From Mangifera indica (Eukaryota > Streptophyta > Magnoliopsida > Sapindales > Anacardiaceae), in assembly GCF_011075055.1 (NCBI RefSeq), contig NW_025401123.1, positions 1-64,000 on the forward strand: a DNA stretch of 64,000 nucleotides. Reading direction: 5' to 3'. Below, piece by piece: positions 37,801 through 48,731 of the stretch. The translations under genes were made by a program, and so were the position numbers. The first letter of the stretch is position 1, and each line of letters begins with the position of its first letter. The notes below the pieces were generated by a model. The model saw nothing but the letters and a program-made list of their open reading frames with translations, did not search any database and had not been told where the DNA came from.

Positions 37801-39645
37801 ATTTTTCTTGGATATTCATCATCTAACAAAGCATATAGAGTGTTTAACAAAAGGACACTAGTAGTTGAGGAATCCATGCATGTCATTTTTGATGAATCTA
37901 ATCCTTCAACTAGTGTGCAAATTGATATTGATGATGATCAAGTTAAAAATGGAGACCAAACGGAATTTCATGATTCACCAAATGATGATAAGGATGAAGC
38001 AAAACAAAAGCTAAAACATGAAGAAGATAAAGATAAAGATCTTTCTAAGGCTTGGAGGTATGCAAATGCTCATCCTAAAGAATTAATTATTGGTGAGGAA
38101 AATCAAGGTGTTAAAACTAGATCATCCTTTAATCTTTGTAATAATTTAGCATTTCTTTCACAATTTGAACCAAAAACATTTCATGATGCATTAAATGATG
38201 AATTTTGGATTTTAGCCATGCAAGAGGAACTAAATCAATTCAAAAGAAATAATGTTTGGGAACTAGTCCCTCGTCCGGATCATCAATCTGTTATTGGCAT
38301 AAAATGGGTTTTTAGAAACAAAATGGATGAGTCTGGAGTAGTTGTTAGAAATAAAGCTAGATTAGTGGCTCAAGGCTACAACCAATAAGAGGGAATAGAT
38401 TTTGAAGAAACTTTTGCACCGGTAGCTAGACTAGAATCCATTAGGATGCTTTTGGCATTTGCATGTTCTAAAAATTTTATTTTAAATCAAATGGATGTCA
38501 AAAGTGCTTTCTTATATGGATTTATCAGGGAGGAAGTTTATGTTGAACAACCTCCCGGGTTTGAAAGTCATGATTTCCCAAACTATGTTTTTAAACTTCA
38601 AAAAGCTTTTTATGGTTTAAAACAAGCACCTCGAGCATGGTATGAACGTTTGAGTAAATTCTTGCTTGAAAAAGACTTTTGCATTGGAAAAATAGATACT
38701 ACATTATTTATTAAGAGAAAAAAAAATTATATACTTTTGGTTCAAATTTATGTTGATGATATCATCTTTGGATCTACTAATGTCTCTTTATGTGAAGAAT
38801 TTTCTAACCTCATGAGCAAAGAATTTGAAATGAGCATGATGGGAGAACTCAAGTATTTTCTCAGACTTAATATCAAGCAAAGCAAAGAAGGTATCTTCAT
38901 CAACCAATCTTCATACATCAAGGACTTATTAAAGAAGTTTGGGATGGAATGACTAAAAGCCTCAAGCACACCAATGAGTTCAACTATCAAGCTCACCAAA
39001 GATGAAAGTGAGCCAAATATTGATGCTAAAATGTATAGAGGTATGATTGACTCTCTTTTATATTTAACCACTAGTAGACCCGATATTATGTTTAGTGTAT
39101 GCTTGTGTGCTCGATTCCAATCATGTCCCAAGGAATTTCATTTAAAAGCCCTTAAAAGAATCTTCAAATATTTACATGGCACTAGATTTTCAGGGTTGTG
39201 GTATCCTAGAGAAACGTCTTTTGACCTAATAAGCTATTCGGATGCCGACTTTGCCAGAAGCCAAGTCGATAGAAAAAGTACTAGTGGTACTTGTCATTTT
39301 CTAGGTCATGCATTAGTTTCATGGTTTTCAAGGAAACAAAACTCCATAGCTTTATCGACCGTGGAAGCGGAATATATTACCGCCAGTAGTTGTTGTGCTC
39401 AAGCCTTATGGATGCAACAAACCCTTAGGGATTATGGAGTTAGCCTATCTAAAACTCTAATCTTGTGTGACAACACAAGTGCTATTAGCTTATCCAAAAA
39501 TCTCATTCAACACTCTCGAGCCAAGTATATAGAAATTAGATATCATTTTATTCGAGATCATGTTCAAAAGGGTGATATTTGTCTTGACTTTGTATCCACC
39601 GAAAATCAACTTGCGGATATTTTTACAAAACCTCTTGAGCAATAA
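34833..39645 (+). pseudogene. SIRE-like copia gag-pol polyprotein, one frame with stops
   Basis: Gag starts at ATG 34833. A 1-base loss near 34883 shifts into the frame used from 34885 to 39645. Order of domains: gag (LFDGIGYAHW near 34897; QENVNKFLKCLPPSWDPKV), zinc knuckle CYECKKSGHIKYDC (about 35738), coiled coil (36040-36340), second knuckle CNYCGNKGHISSSC (about 36450), protease region (36652) with its catalytic Asp replaced by Asn, integrase (LWHRRLGYA 37036; D at 37230; E in QQNGVVERK near 37530), RT (YVDDIIF 38750) and RNase H ending LADIFTKPL. Stops include those after 35556, 37035, 37599, 38388 and 38952. Several are clear CAA-to-TAA changes (LP*YFWAEAV, GYNQ*EGIDF). The copy cannot make a working polyprotein. 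Confidence 0.9.
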
Positions 39646-40786
39646 CGTTTTTGCAAAATTAGAGGTGAGCTTGGGATCATGGAATCACCATATTAGCATT
39701 TGCACTTATATATCATTGTGGTTATGGTGCTTTGGTTGAATTGAAAATGTCAATATATGTTTTATGCTTCATTATAATGTTTGATTATATTTGATGTTTC
39801 TTTTTGTATCAATTATTATTGCATTGATTTTCATATGTTTGATTTAAATTTTCATCATATTTTTGCATCGAATTACATTGCATTTCATGCATGATTGAAT
39901 AAACAGTGTATAGTTGAATCATTTGGACTCATATATGTTCAAATTGAGAACACAAAATGCATAAAACAAGTTGACCAGAATTTTGCAAATTCGGCTGCTG
40001 AATTACAAAATCTGATCGATCGAATTTTCTACAAAATTTGGTTGATCAAATTTTCCAAAATTTGGTCGACCGAATTGGCCAAATTTCAGAGTAAAAGGGG
40101 CAATTTTCTTTCATTTTTTCTCACAAAAATTCTAGCCCTCTTCCGTTTTCTCTCAGTCGTTTTGCTCCACTCTTGCTTAATCCACTTTAAACTCAAAATT
40201 TTTGCCTTAAATCAATTCCCCACATCATTTCTACTTGTTCTAAGCCAAAATAACCTTCCAAAACACCACATTTCACCCAAAAATTCCCCCAAATCTCATT
40301 AAACCCTAAACCCTAGGTTTTTTAAATTTCAGCCAAAATCCCCAAATTTTGTTGAGTGTTCATCAAATTGATCACAAAATCATCACTCCCAACATCATTC
40401 TTCCAAGTTCTAAGCATCAATTTCTACATATTGGCTTTCCATCAAAAACCCCCAAACCACCATACCCATTTTCAAATTTGTTTCCAAAAATACCCCTTCC
40501 AGTTGACTATTTTTACTTTTGAATATACCACTGTCATCCTATCATCCTCTCCAACTGTGGTGTGCAGTTAGTTTTCCAATTCGGGTTTGTTTGTGTGAAA
40601 TTACGATTCTACCCTTGTACGTACATTTGACGTAGCATTCCATTTCGTCATATTTTATCGTACTTTGAGTGGTATTTCCTTTCTTGCTCTCTGTTTTATC
40701 TTTTAAAAATTTTCAGTTTGTAATTTGTTAGCATAAGTAGTTAGATTTTGTGTAGTTATTGTGTATATCCTTATTTTTTTGCAATC
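39646..40786. other. Spacer between pol and the third ORF of the SIRE-like copia
   Basis: It contains three more TCGATCGA/TCGACCGA-type words (about 40012-40075) like those in the LTRs. The open stretches 39895-40571 have no recognisable domain and are rich in F, P and S, so I do not call them genes. Confidence 0.5.
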
Positions 40787-41813
40787 ATGGTTAACACTCG
40801 TCGTAATAGTGCTAGGCGTGCCCCTGGGCCATCTAGAAATGTTAGAACTAGCTCTTTAGCGCCTATTGATCAAATCGAGCCTTTCGAGGCTCCCTTTGAT
40901 AAGACTCGTTTTCGTTCCGCCCAAGCTGTTGCGACTTATGCTAAATGTTATAGTCGTCATGGTTTGTGTAAAACTCGACGAGTCGATTTTAACTTGCTAG
41001 CACAATTCCACCTTAGGACTCTTTTTGATAGATTTAGATGGACTCGTTTTGTCACCTTAGGTGGTTATGTCTATCCTACCCTTGTTCATGAATTTTATGT
41101 GAACATGGAGTTTGATCGGCTTCATAACGAAGCCACCTCTTTTGTCTGAGGCCATGATATTCATTTCTCTCCTACTAGTCTTCGTGTCACCTTAGGTCTT
41201 CTTGTTGTTCATGGCCCTCTTCTTCCCCCTCAAGGGTGGCATTTTACTGACCCATTATATCTTGATGCCCTTCGAGCTATGACGGGCAATCCTGACCATG
41301 ATGTAGTCAGTCATCCACCCCATAGGCATCTCACTCCATCAGCCCGTCTACTTCATAACATTATCGGCTATACTCTTACGCCAAAATCTGGACATTTCAA
41401 TGAAGTCAGCACGGTTGACTTATATCTCCTCTCACATCTCCTCTAGGGGTCTCCTGTAGACCTTTGTCATGTCACCTTTGATTTGATGGTCTCTACACTC
41501 TCTCATCACACCCATCTTCTACCTTATGCCCCCATCATCATATTGATTCTTTCAGAGGTGGGAGTTTCATTCTTTGAGGAGTCGGATGGCTACTGGAGCA
41601 AGTTCATCTATTGAGTTAACCTCTACCTCAGCTGCTAATCTTATCTCTCTTTTATCTGCTGAGCTTGCTACTCTTCGTGTTGAGGTTCACTCTGATTTTG
41701 CTGATCTTTGTGCTGAGGTTCGTTCTAATTTTGCTAATGTTCATGCTAGCATTGTCGAGCTCCAAGGTGGCATCAATGAGCTTCTTCGTCGTTTTCCTCC
41801 ACCTTCTTCTTAG
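40787..41813 (+). pseudogene. Third ORF of the SIRE-like copia (plant-transposon-associated domain)
   Basis: From ATG 40787 the frame reads MVNTRRNSARRAPG, then a region (40900-41540) with TRFRSAQAVATY, FVTLGGYVYPTLVHEFY, LRVTLGLLV and LHNIIGYTLTPKSGH. This resembles the putative-plant-transposon-protein domain found in ORFs downstream of pol or in gag regions of plant retrotransposons. Stops at 41147-41149 (TGA) and about 41443 (TAG) and a frameshift near 41570 break it. The end (41574-41813, other frame) is a Ser-rich stretch followed by a heptad-like coiled coil. Its position is that of the env-like ORF of SIRE elements, but I see no clear signal peptide or membrane helix. Its function is unknown. 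Confidence 0.65.
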
Positions 41814-42411
41814 TTTATCTATATTTTTCATTATATTTTTGTTATGTATAGACTTTTCTCATATACTCTTATTTTGCTGATTATCTCTATCTTTCATTAT
41901 ATTTTTGTCATGTATCGACTTTCCTTATATACTCTTATTTTGTTGATTATCTCCATTTAGCCATTGTCTTCATGCATTGATGTGGATGATCATTGATATA
42001 TTTAGATATTGTCTTGATGATTATTTTTGGGCCATTTTGGTGGTCATTTGTTTTTACATTATTTTGTCTCCTTAATTATATCATTTTATACATTGCCTTA
42101 TTTTTTTTTATAATGACAAAGGGGGAAAAAAGTTTGATTGATGATTGATGTTGTGGATATTTTGATGAAAATATATGTTGTGGATATTATGGATATTTTG
42201 ATGAGGATATATTTGATTGATGAGATTAATGTTGAACATATTATTATTTGCATATATTCAGGGGGAGGAAACTTGATTTTTTAAGGCGAACTCTTGCAAA
42301 ATTTTTTTAAAAATCAAGTGTTTTTTAACTTCAAGGAAATACATTCATTGATATATTTTATAAAATTCCTTGAAGTGCATATGTGTTTGTCATCATCAAA
42401 AAGGGGGAGAT
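41814..42411. other. 3' untranslated region and polypurine tract of the SIRE-like copia
   Basis: T-rich, non-coding. Repeated gttgtggatattttgatga words occur near 42150-42220. The purine tract aaaaagggggaga (42398-42410) immediately precedes the LTR and would prime plus-strand synthesis. Confidence 0.7.
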
Positions 42412-43852
42412 TGTTGACTCAAGGAGTCATTATGCTCTTATTTTGATGATAACAAACTAATATGTCCCTTAGCTTATTAACTAATAATTTTACTTGAGTG
42501 TGAGTTTATATTGCAAGAATTTATCTAATGCACTTGAAGGACTTCCAAGATGAAAATGAAGACAAGACTCAAGTGAATAATTCTTGAATATTTGAAGTAA
42601 AACTCAAGTTTAGGTAGATATATTTGTAATTTGGAGCATTCGTTTTGATTAGAATATTTATTTGCATAGGATAGCTCACTTGAAAACTCATTTTCATATC
42701 TTTCACATTTGGGGTTAAAATGTCATTTTTCAAACTTAATGGGTTAAGCCAATTTTTTCACTAAAGTTTATCAATTCATTTAAAATGATGAAGTTTTGTG
42801 AACTACATTTTCATATCTTAAAGTTGGTTTTGAAAGAATTTTCAAAAATGGGTTAAATTGTCACTTTTCAAAGTTATAGGGGTCAAATAATAATTTTTGA
42901 AAATTTAGGGGGTAAAATACAATAAAATTTGGTCGACCGAATTTGACCGATCGAATTCTTTGATGGCAGTTTCTGAATTGTCCAGAAGCCATGTATTTTG
43001 GCTTTTAGAAATTCGGTTGATCAAATTAAATTCGATCGATCGAATTTTGGTTTGAAATTTCTAATGGCTAATGCCACGTAGGCACCACGGAAGTGCCACA
43101 TCACATCCGATTGACCGAATTACATCCGGTCGATTGAATTGTGTGTTTTCTGGAAAACTAAAACGGCTATTCTTTGTGCACAATGGTAACTTTCCTTATT
43201 TTTCCCTATATAAACCTAATCAAATTCGTTCGAAAAGAACTTTTGCCACCAAGAACTTTCACATATTTGAGAGCAAATTAGTTTTGAGCTATTTTCTTGC
43301 AAATTTTTTTCTCTAATCAAAACCCTTGCTCATGCACTTTGTAATTTCATTTGCATTGGGTTGTATTAAGCTTTAATTTTCATATACACTCTTTGAGAGA
43401 GATCATATTTCAATTTCGTACTATAAAAGAGTGATGTTCACTCTTGGAGAGATTATAAAATTTCTAGTGAGAGAAATTGAGCTTTAACATTTGTAAAGGT
43501 TAATAGCACCTTGGAAGCTATTTTGGTTGTGAAGAAAAGCTTGGTTGAGGTTTTGGTCAACCAAGGATTAGTGGCATACTCCAAGGGAGAAAGCTTGGAG
43601 GAGTGGACGTAGGCCGGGTTAAGCCGAACCACTATACATCACGTGTTTGATTTTCTCTTCCATTAAACTCATACTTTATGTTATGTTATTTTGATTATAT
43701 TGATTATTTAAAATATTTTAGTTATTCTCATAAATTGGATTAAAAATAGGCAACATTCATTGATTTGAATAAATTGCTTTAATTCTCAAATTTGGTAAAG
43801 ATTGTTTTAAAATTGTCTAATTCACCCCCCTCTTAGGTCATTCGATCCTACA
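42412..43852 (+). repeat. 3' LTR of the SIRE-like copia
   Basis: Same ends and nearly the same length as the 5' LTR. It carries the same set of six TCGA-centred words (about 42927-43140). Confidence 0.92.
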
Positions 43853-44977
43853 GCATGGACTATGATTGATAAGTTGTTGAACTTATATATTGTACTGGTG
43901 ACACAACATCAAAGACCATGAATTCAAGTTCATTTTGTATTTGAAATTACATCCCAAAATTCTTGGGTTTTCACTATATACACATCGTTTTTGGCTCAAC
44001 AAGATTGTAATCTCACACAAGCAATCACCTTTGTTATTGATAAAGCATGCAAAGATGAGATATTATTCTTGAGAAAATTTATGTTAAGAGAACATGCCAA
44101 TAGGGGACAAAATTTTTTGAGAAAAGATTTATCAAAGTTAAAATGTCACTTTAATAATCAACAAGATGAGGTCATCAATAGATACATTTGAAAATAACTG
44201 ATTTGGATTTCTCACATTCAAACAACTTGTGAATGTGAGATGTGAATTCTTAATATGGATAAATACCTACAAATGTGAAGATGATTAAGAACTCAGGTTA
44301 AACACTGGGTGTAGTGACTGAACTAAGATCTATACAGTGTTGGTAATGACATTTGAGAAAATACACACTATAGCACATGATTCATACCATGTGTGCATAA
44401 GTAAGATAAACAATTGAAGTAGTAAGACAATGAATCCTTGCTCCCTCACTGTGTGAGACTTTGTAAGGATTACCTCATATTGATAACCTTTGACTTTTTG
44501 TTGTTGTTCGATGTTTACTCTTAATGTTGTTATCTTAGCTTGACACCTATAGCCACACACGTTTCAATCTATGGAACAAAACTAGAAAAACAGCTAAGTT
44601 TAAATTGAAATTTCAAGTAGAAGAAGAAGACTTATATATATTACATGTGTCCTTTTGTCAATCAATCATGTTACTTATATGGGAGAATAGGCTTGGTCAT
44701 GAATACATAAGAAAATAACACAATGATAAATAAGGAATTAAAAGAAGTTAGTGTTATCAAGTAAGTTTAGCGTACTACAAGCCTAACACTTTATTATGTT
44801 TTATTTGAGTTGTAACAACTATACTATTCCTAACAAATGCATAGTATTTAGCTCTTAAGTGCAGGTTACTCGCAAGGTCACATGACACATTTGCAAGTAT
44901 GAAACATACTGCCCTATGAAATTTTTGTGGATAAGTTTTTTTTTTGCTCAGGTCTTCTATCATGTATGAGTGGGAGA
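43853..44977. other. 3' end of the outer copia: pol tail and untranslated region
   Basis: The first bases continue the pol tail interrupted at 33340. After that nothing codes convincingly; the ORF at 43991-44191 has no known domain. The purine tract agtgggaga ends at 44977. Confidence 0.55.
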
Positions 44978-45316
44978 TATTGAGTTTGGGTCAACCCAAC
45001 CCGCCAAAGGGCAGTTGGTGTGGCTGCAATTAGACTATTATTTATATGTCCAAACTGCCTCCCCTTTAGAAAGAACACAATTTTTACAGAAAAATAAAAA
45101 TTCTTCTTTTCCCTTAGCACAGAAAACACACAAAAACAAATGTCTTCCAAAAGTAGTGCAATACTTAAGCAAATGGGGTCGTGAAAATAACTCACGTCAA
45201 ACACCTTATGCAGTATTCGAATCAATAAAGCAAATAGAATTGGAATTTGAGTATGCATTTATGTTTATAGAATTTCACATAATGTTAATTTTTGGCATGT
45301 TTAATTGTTTCCAACA
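44978..45316 (+). repeat. 3' LTR of the outer copia (nest 1)
   Basis: Partner of 27567-27937, with shared start tatt and end aaca. It is followed by the target duplication aggat (45317-45321). It is shorter than the 5' copy by about 32 bp because of internal deletions. Confidence 0.88.
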
Positions 45317-45321
45317 AGGAT

Positions 45322-46673
45322 GAACACAGTCGACATGTACTAAGGGTTTTAAATTTTGAATTGGTTAAGCAAATAACATGACTTGATATGCAATTATGTA
45401 TGGTTGCAGGCATGAATTTTGTAGTTGGAATTACTGCCTTAATAGTGCTTTCGTGAGTGGTATGTTTCTTGAATTTAACTAATAAAACTGCATGTATTAA
45501 CATAGTCATAAATATGTGTATAAGTGGTTATGAGTTAAAGACCAATTAATTAGACATCTAGGTTGTGAGTATATACCTCAGTTTCGAATAAAGGAAAAGT
45601 TGAGTTAATTTGATACGTGATAATGATATGAGTGACACCTAAGGTGGGTATTCAAAATTGATGAAAACGGATGTAAGAGGTATCTGAGACGGATGCCCTA
45701 TCCAAATATAAAGTGTAGGAGGCACCTAAAATGGGTGTCTAGTCCGGTGCATCAAATACGCATGAGACGATGAGACTCCATCAAGGATATTCATAAAAAT
45801 ATTGTAAGGGTTCAAGTCCAAAAACGAGGGTATAATTGAATATAACTATAGGTGAGTCACATCGAATGTTAATTGATGAAACATCCTAGTATTGAGAATA
45901 TATGAGCCGATTGATGAGATGTCTGGGTCCTTGAAAGTGGAATGATAATAATTTGTTATTTAAAGGGAGGTAAACAACATCTAAGATGGGTGTTCATCCC
46001 AATTATGGTTATGGGAGATACCTAAGATGGGTATTTAATTCAGTATGCATTTGAGATAGATGTCCATAAGAGACACTTGAGATGAGTGTCAACTATTACA
46101 CCCGGGGTTCGTTTGACAATGAAACTTTGTTGGGGGAAGGTTGATAAAGAATTTCATCGAAATCGTGAATACCTACTAAGTGTTTATACTCACCATGTTC
46201 TTTATTTTGTATTTGTCAGTAGAAGAGACAGGGGGACAAGCTGGAAGGTGAGTGGATCGGCACGTTGAGTTGCATATATGGTTACAGCTATTTTATTGTT
46301 TTAGATAATTTTATTTATGAAATTATGCATGTTTTTAGAATTTTTTTGGCACGCTTATTTAATATCACTAAATATATAGTGTTTCTTATTCATATACATT
46401 AAATAGGTGTTTTAATTTAACATTTATTCACATGTGATAAGTTTTTTGGAGATAATAATTATTAGGGATATGCTTCTGAAAAGAGGTGTTATAATAGTTG
46501 CTTTAAATAAAACTGGACTTACTCTATCTTTATTGTCCAATTTGAACCTTTGAAAATATAGGTTTTATGTAACATTTGAAAGAACTATGGATTTTGGATT
46601 AAGGAGATTTAGTCAAGGTTGACTTTGCAGGTATTCTGCACCGCTCTCTATATAGTCTTTTAAAAGTCAGTCA

Positions 46674-46676
<3 letters not shown>
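45322..46676. other. Intergenic; probable decayed gypsy LTR
   Basis: Between about 45630 and 46110 the phrase (g)acacctaagatgggtgt recurs in many diverged forms. Around 46225-46275 gggacaagctggaaggtgagtggatcgg resembles the downstream part of plant gypsy LTRs (shown here only as a landmark; splice-like ggtgag inside). No partner LTR or coding part was found. Confidence 0.35.

Positions 46677-46709
<33 letters not shown>
46677..46709. repeat. (CT)n microsatellite
   Basis: About 15 consecutive TC dinucleotides followed by a T run. Confidence 0.95.
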
Positions 46710-46713
<4 letters not shown>

Positions 46714-47290
46714 CTAATTTTTGGAAAAAAAAATCTTGTTTTCTTGGTTAAGAAAAACTCAAGCCTGACTGAAGACCGTTTTGACAATTTATGGAGTTAC
46801 GTTCAGAGTCTGCTAATAAGTATTGATTTATTGAAAGAATTTAGGGATATTAGTCGCTTGAATGTCTGGTAGGATACATCATTCCGAGTCAAAATTTTAG
46901 AGCTTGCATAGACCGGTAAAACCTTCACCTAATGAAAAAAAAAAAACATTTATGAAGAGATAAAAAAAAAACATCGGGCTTATCTTTATATAATTCCAGA
47001 AGTGACAGGAAAAAATGATGCAACTATACAACCTTACAAGACAATATGTGTTAATCTATAGCTAGAAATCTGAGCTGGTGAACTGTAATTGTTTCAATAA
47101 TTTTTTATGCCACTAATCATTTCTACTTTGACACATTAGACTGTTTTTCCTCTTATATATGATTCCAAAATGCATGTAGTTTTTGTTTCCCCATCACCAT
47201 CAAGAATCAACAGCAAAACTCTTATCTTCTAATGCAAGCAAAAGAGTTTAAGGCTTCCGGCCACAGACCTGAGCTTTCGATTTACCACTG
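46710..47290. other. Non-coding 3' flank of the coiled-coil gene
   Basis: No gene was recognised. For the minus-strand coiled-coil gene this is the 3' flank. Confidence 0.45.
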
Positions 47291-47690
47291 TCACTCTTGT
47301 TTTTTTATATGCTTTCCAATCTTCATATTGAAACCCATAAACATAGTCTCTAATGACGAAATCTCAGCTTCAATGTTGACTGGTTCTTTCTTAGTGGCTA
47401 TTTGTTGCCTCAATCCCTTTACTTGATTTACCCCAGCTGCTACCTCAATCCCCATTTCCTCCATTGTTGCTCTCATTGCCATGTTTTCTTCTTTTGCATC
47501 TTGATATTTCCTCTTCAAAGATTTATACCCGTAAAGTGTTTTTAAAAGTTGCTCTGAAAGCGCCTTATCACGCTATTGCAGTGCTGCATTTCCCTGTAAA
47601 TCCACTCCGCTACTCTTCCTCTCTTTGTGCTCAGATGCATATTGTTGTACCTTTGCCAGCAATGTCTCATTCTGCGCTTTTAGGTCGTTG
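47291..47690 (-). pseudogene. Host coiled-coil protein gene, 3' part (split by copia)
   Basis: The minus-strand frame runs from the copia border (47690) to a stop at 47291-47293. It is a charged coiled coil (INDLKAQNETLLAKVQQY; SLKRKYQDAKEENMAMRATM) ending in HIKKQE. One in-frame TAG interrupts it (47573-47575, in ALQ*RDKALSEQ, probably from GAG). The other half of the same frame continues on the far side of the copia at 63780-64000. I do not recognise the family beyond a long plant coiled-coil protein. Together the two halves give about 200 residues and the 5' end lies outside the window. Confidence 0.75.
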
Positions 47691-47695
47691 ATATG

Positions 47696-48129
47696 TGTCA
47701 GTTTTTTTTCTCTTCATGGCTTCATGCAGTTACTTCCATGGCTTAATGGTAACTGCTTCATGCAGTTACTTCTTCATGGCTTAGTGGTCTGTAACTCCCA
47801 TGCATTATGGTTTATAACTACCATGCCATAACTCCACAAGTTGCGTAGCATTCTTGATGGTAGAATGCTTTTTAAGGCTATAAATAGGGTCCTTGGGTGA
47901 GCTTTTTCTACAAGTGAAAACATACACCATTCTATAAGAAAAAGAGATCACCTGGAAGACGAAACTTGCAAGCAATTTCCAGAGGATTATACTGCATCAA
48001 ATCGTCAAGCAATGGCTGGAGGTTAGTGTTTAATATTCCGCAATATAATTTTGGTTTCTATCTTGCATACTTAATATATATATATATATATATATATGCT
48101 TAGATAGAGACCATATTCATGTTCTAACA
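47696..48129 (+). repeat. 5' LTR of the nest-2 copia, containing a start codon and donor-like site
   Basis: 434 bp. TATA box ctataaata at about 47878. Downstream of it, ATGGCTGGAG is followed directly by GTTAGT (ATG at 48012-48014, donor GT at 48022-48023). A (TA)n run near 48072-48098 is longer than in the 3' LTR. Confidence 0.93.
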
Positions 48130-48143
48130 TTTGGTATCAGAGC

Positions 48144-48726
48144 TATTTTATGCCTCTGCCTTGCTTTGATTTGTATAACATGCAAAATTTTATGTAATCC
48201 CGAATTTCTTTAGAAAGAGAAAGTTGGCTGTTAGCATTTTTTGAATAAAATTTTTATTTAGATGAATTCTACATCAAAAACTGAGAATTTTGATATATGG
48301 AACGTCAAAATCAGAGTTTTGTAGACTGATTTAGAGTGCAAAATGTATACGGGTCTAAAATCAGTCTATCGACCCGAATCTTGACCCGGCTAGAGGCCAG
48401 GGACGATCTTCAGATGACATGTCATTTGCTTTTGGTTTCTGTAGACGACATGTCATACCCATCACTTCTGTCTCTTTTGTTATGCACTGCCAGCCGACAT
48501 GACATCTGCATTCATCTCCAGCAGATGACATGTCGTTCATTTACTTTATTAAAATGTAGAATTTTCCTTCAGTCTCGTGTCTTGAACCCAGGCCATAAGG
48601 CACAAGGTTCTGAGTGAGACACTTGCTGCTCAGCCAATTTCATTTTCGTCGAGAATTTAGGACATCGTATGTTGTTATATGCTTTAGTTTTAGTTTTCAT
48701 AAAATTCTAGTTTGCTGGAACCCTTT
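48144..48726. other. Leader of the nest-2 copia, first part
   Basis: Non-coding leader between the primer site and the gypsy insertion. It contains four copies of a gacatgtc-centred palindrome (48414-48425, 48446-48456, about 48493-48503 and 48524-48535). Confidence 0.6.
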
Positions 48727-48731
48727 ACCAT

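Larger units (their letters stand above)
33340..43852 (+). mobile_element. SIRE-like Ty1/copia element inserted in the outer copia
   Basis: LTRs 33340-34779 and 42412-43852 (1440 and 1441 bp) begin tgttgactc and end atcctaca. The 4-5 bp flanks gcata (33335-33339) and gcatg (43853-43857) fit a target duplication with one mismatch. A primer site tggtatcaaagc (34782) follows the 5' LTR and a purine tract aaaaagggggaga (42398-42410) precedes the 3' LTR. A single-frame gag-pol is followed by a third ORF. The first 325 bp of the two LTRs differ at about 17 sites by my count (near 5%). Large LTRs, a big gag with two zinc knuckles and a coiled coil, and an ORF after pol fit the SIRE/Maximus lineage; that assignment is inference. 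Confidence 0.92.
27567..45316 (+). mobile_element. Old Ty1/copia element (outer element of nest 1)
   Basis: The two LTRs (27567-27937 and 44978-45316) align over most of their length. The element is flanked by the 5-bp duplication aggat (27562-27566 and 45317-45321). A tRNA-Met primer site (tggtatcagagc, 27939-27950) follows the 5' LTR and a purine tract agtgggaga (44969-44977) precedes the 3' LTR. Internal sequence is copia pol remnants in plus orientation, heavily mutated. A younger copia (33340-43852) sits near the end of pol. Without it the element would be about 7.2 kb. Confidence 0.88.

Noticed and set aside
39895..40571. Open stretches between pol and ORF3 of the SIRE-like copia
   Set aside because: Low-complexity F/S/P-rich translations without a domain; treated as spacer.
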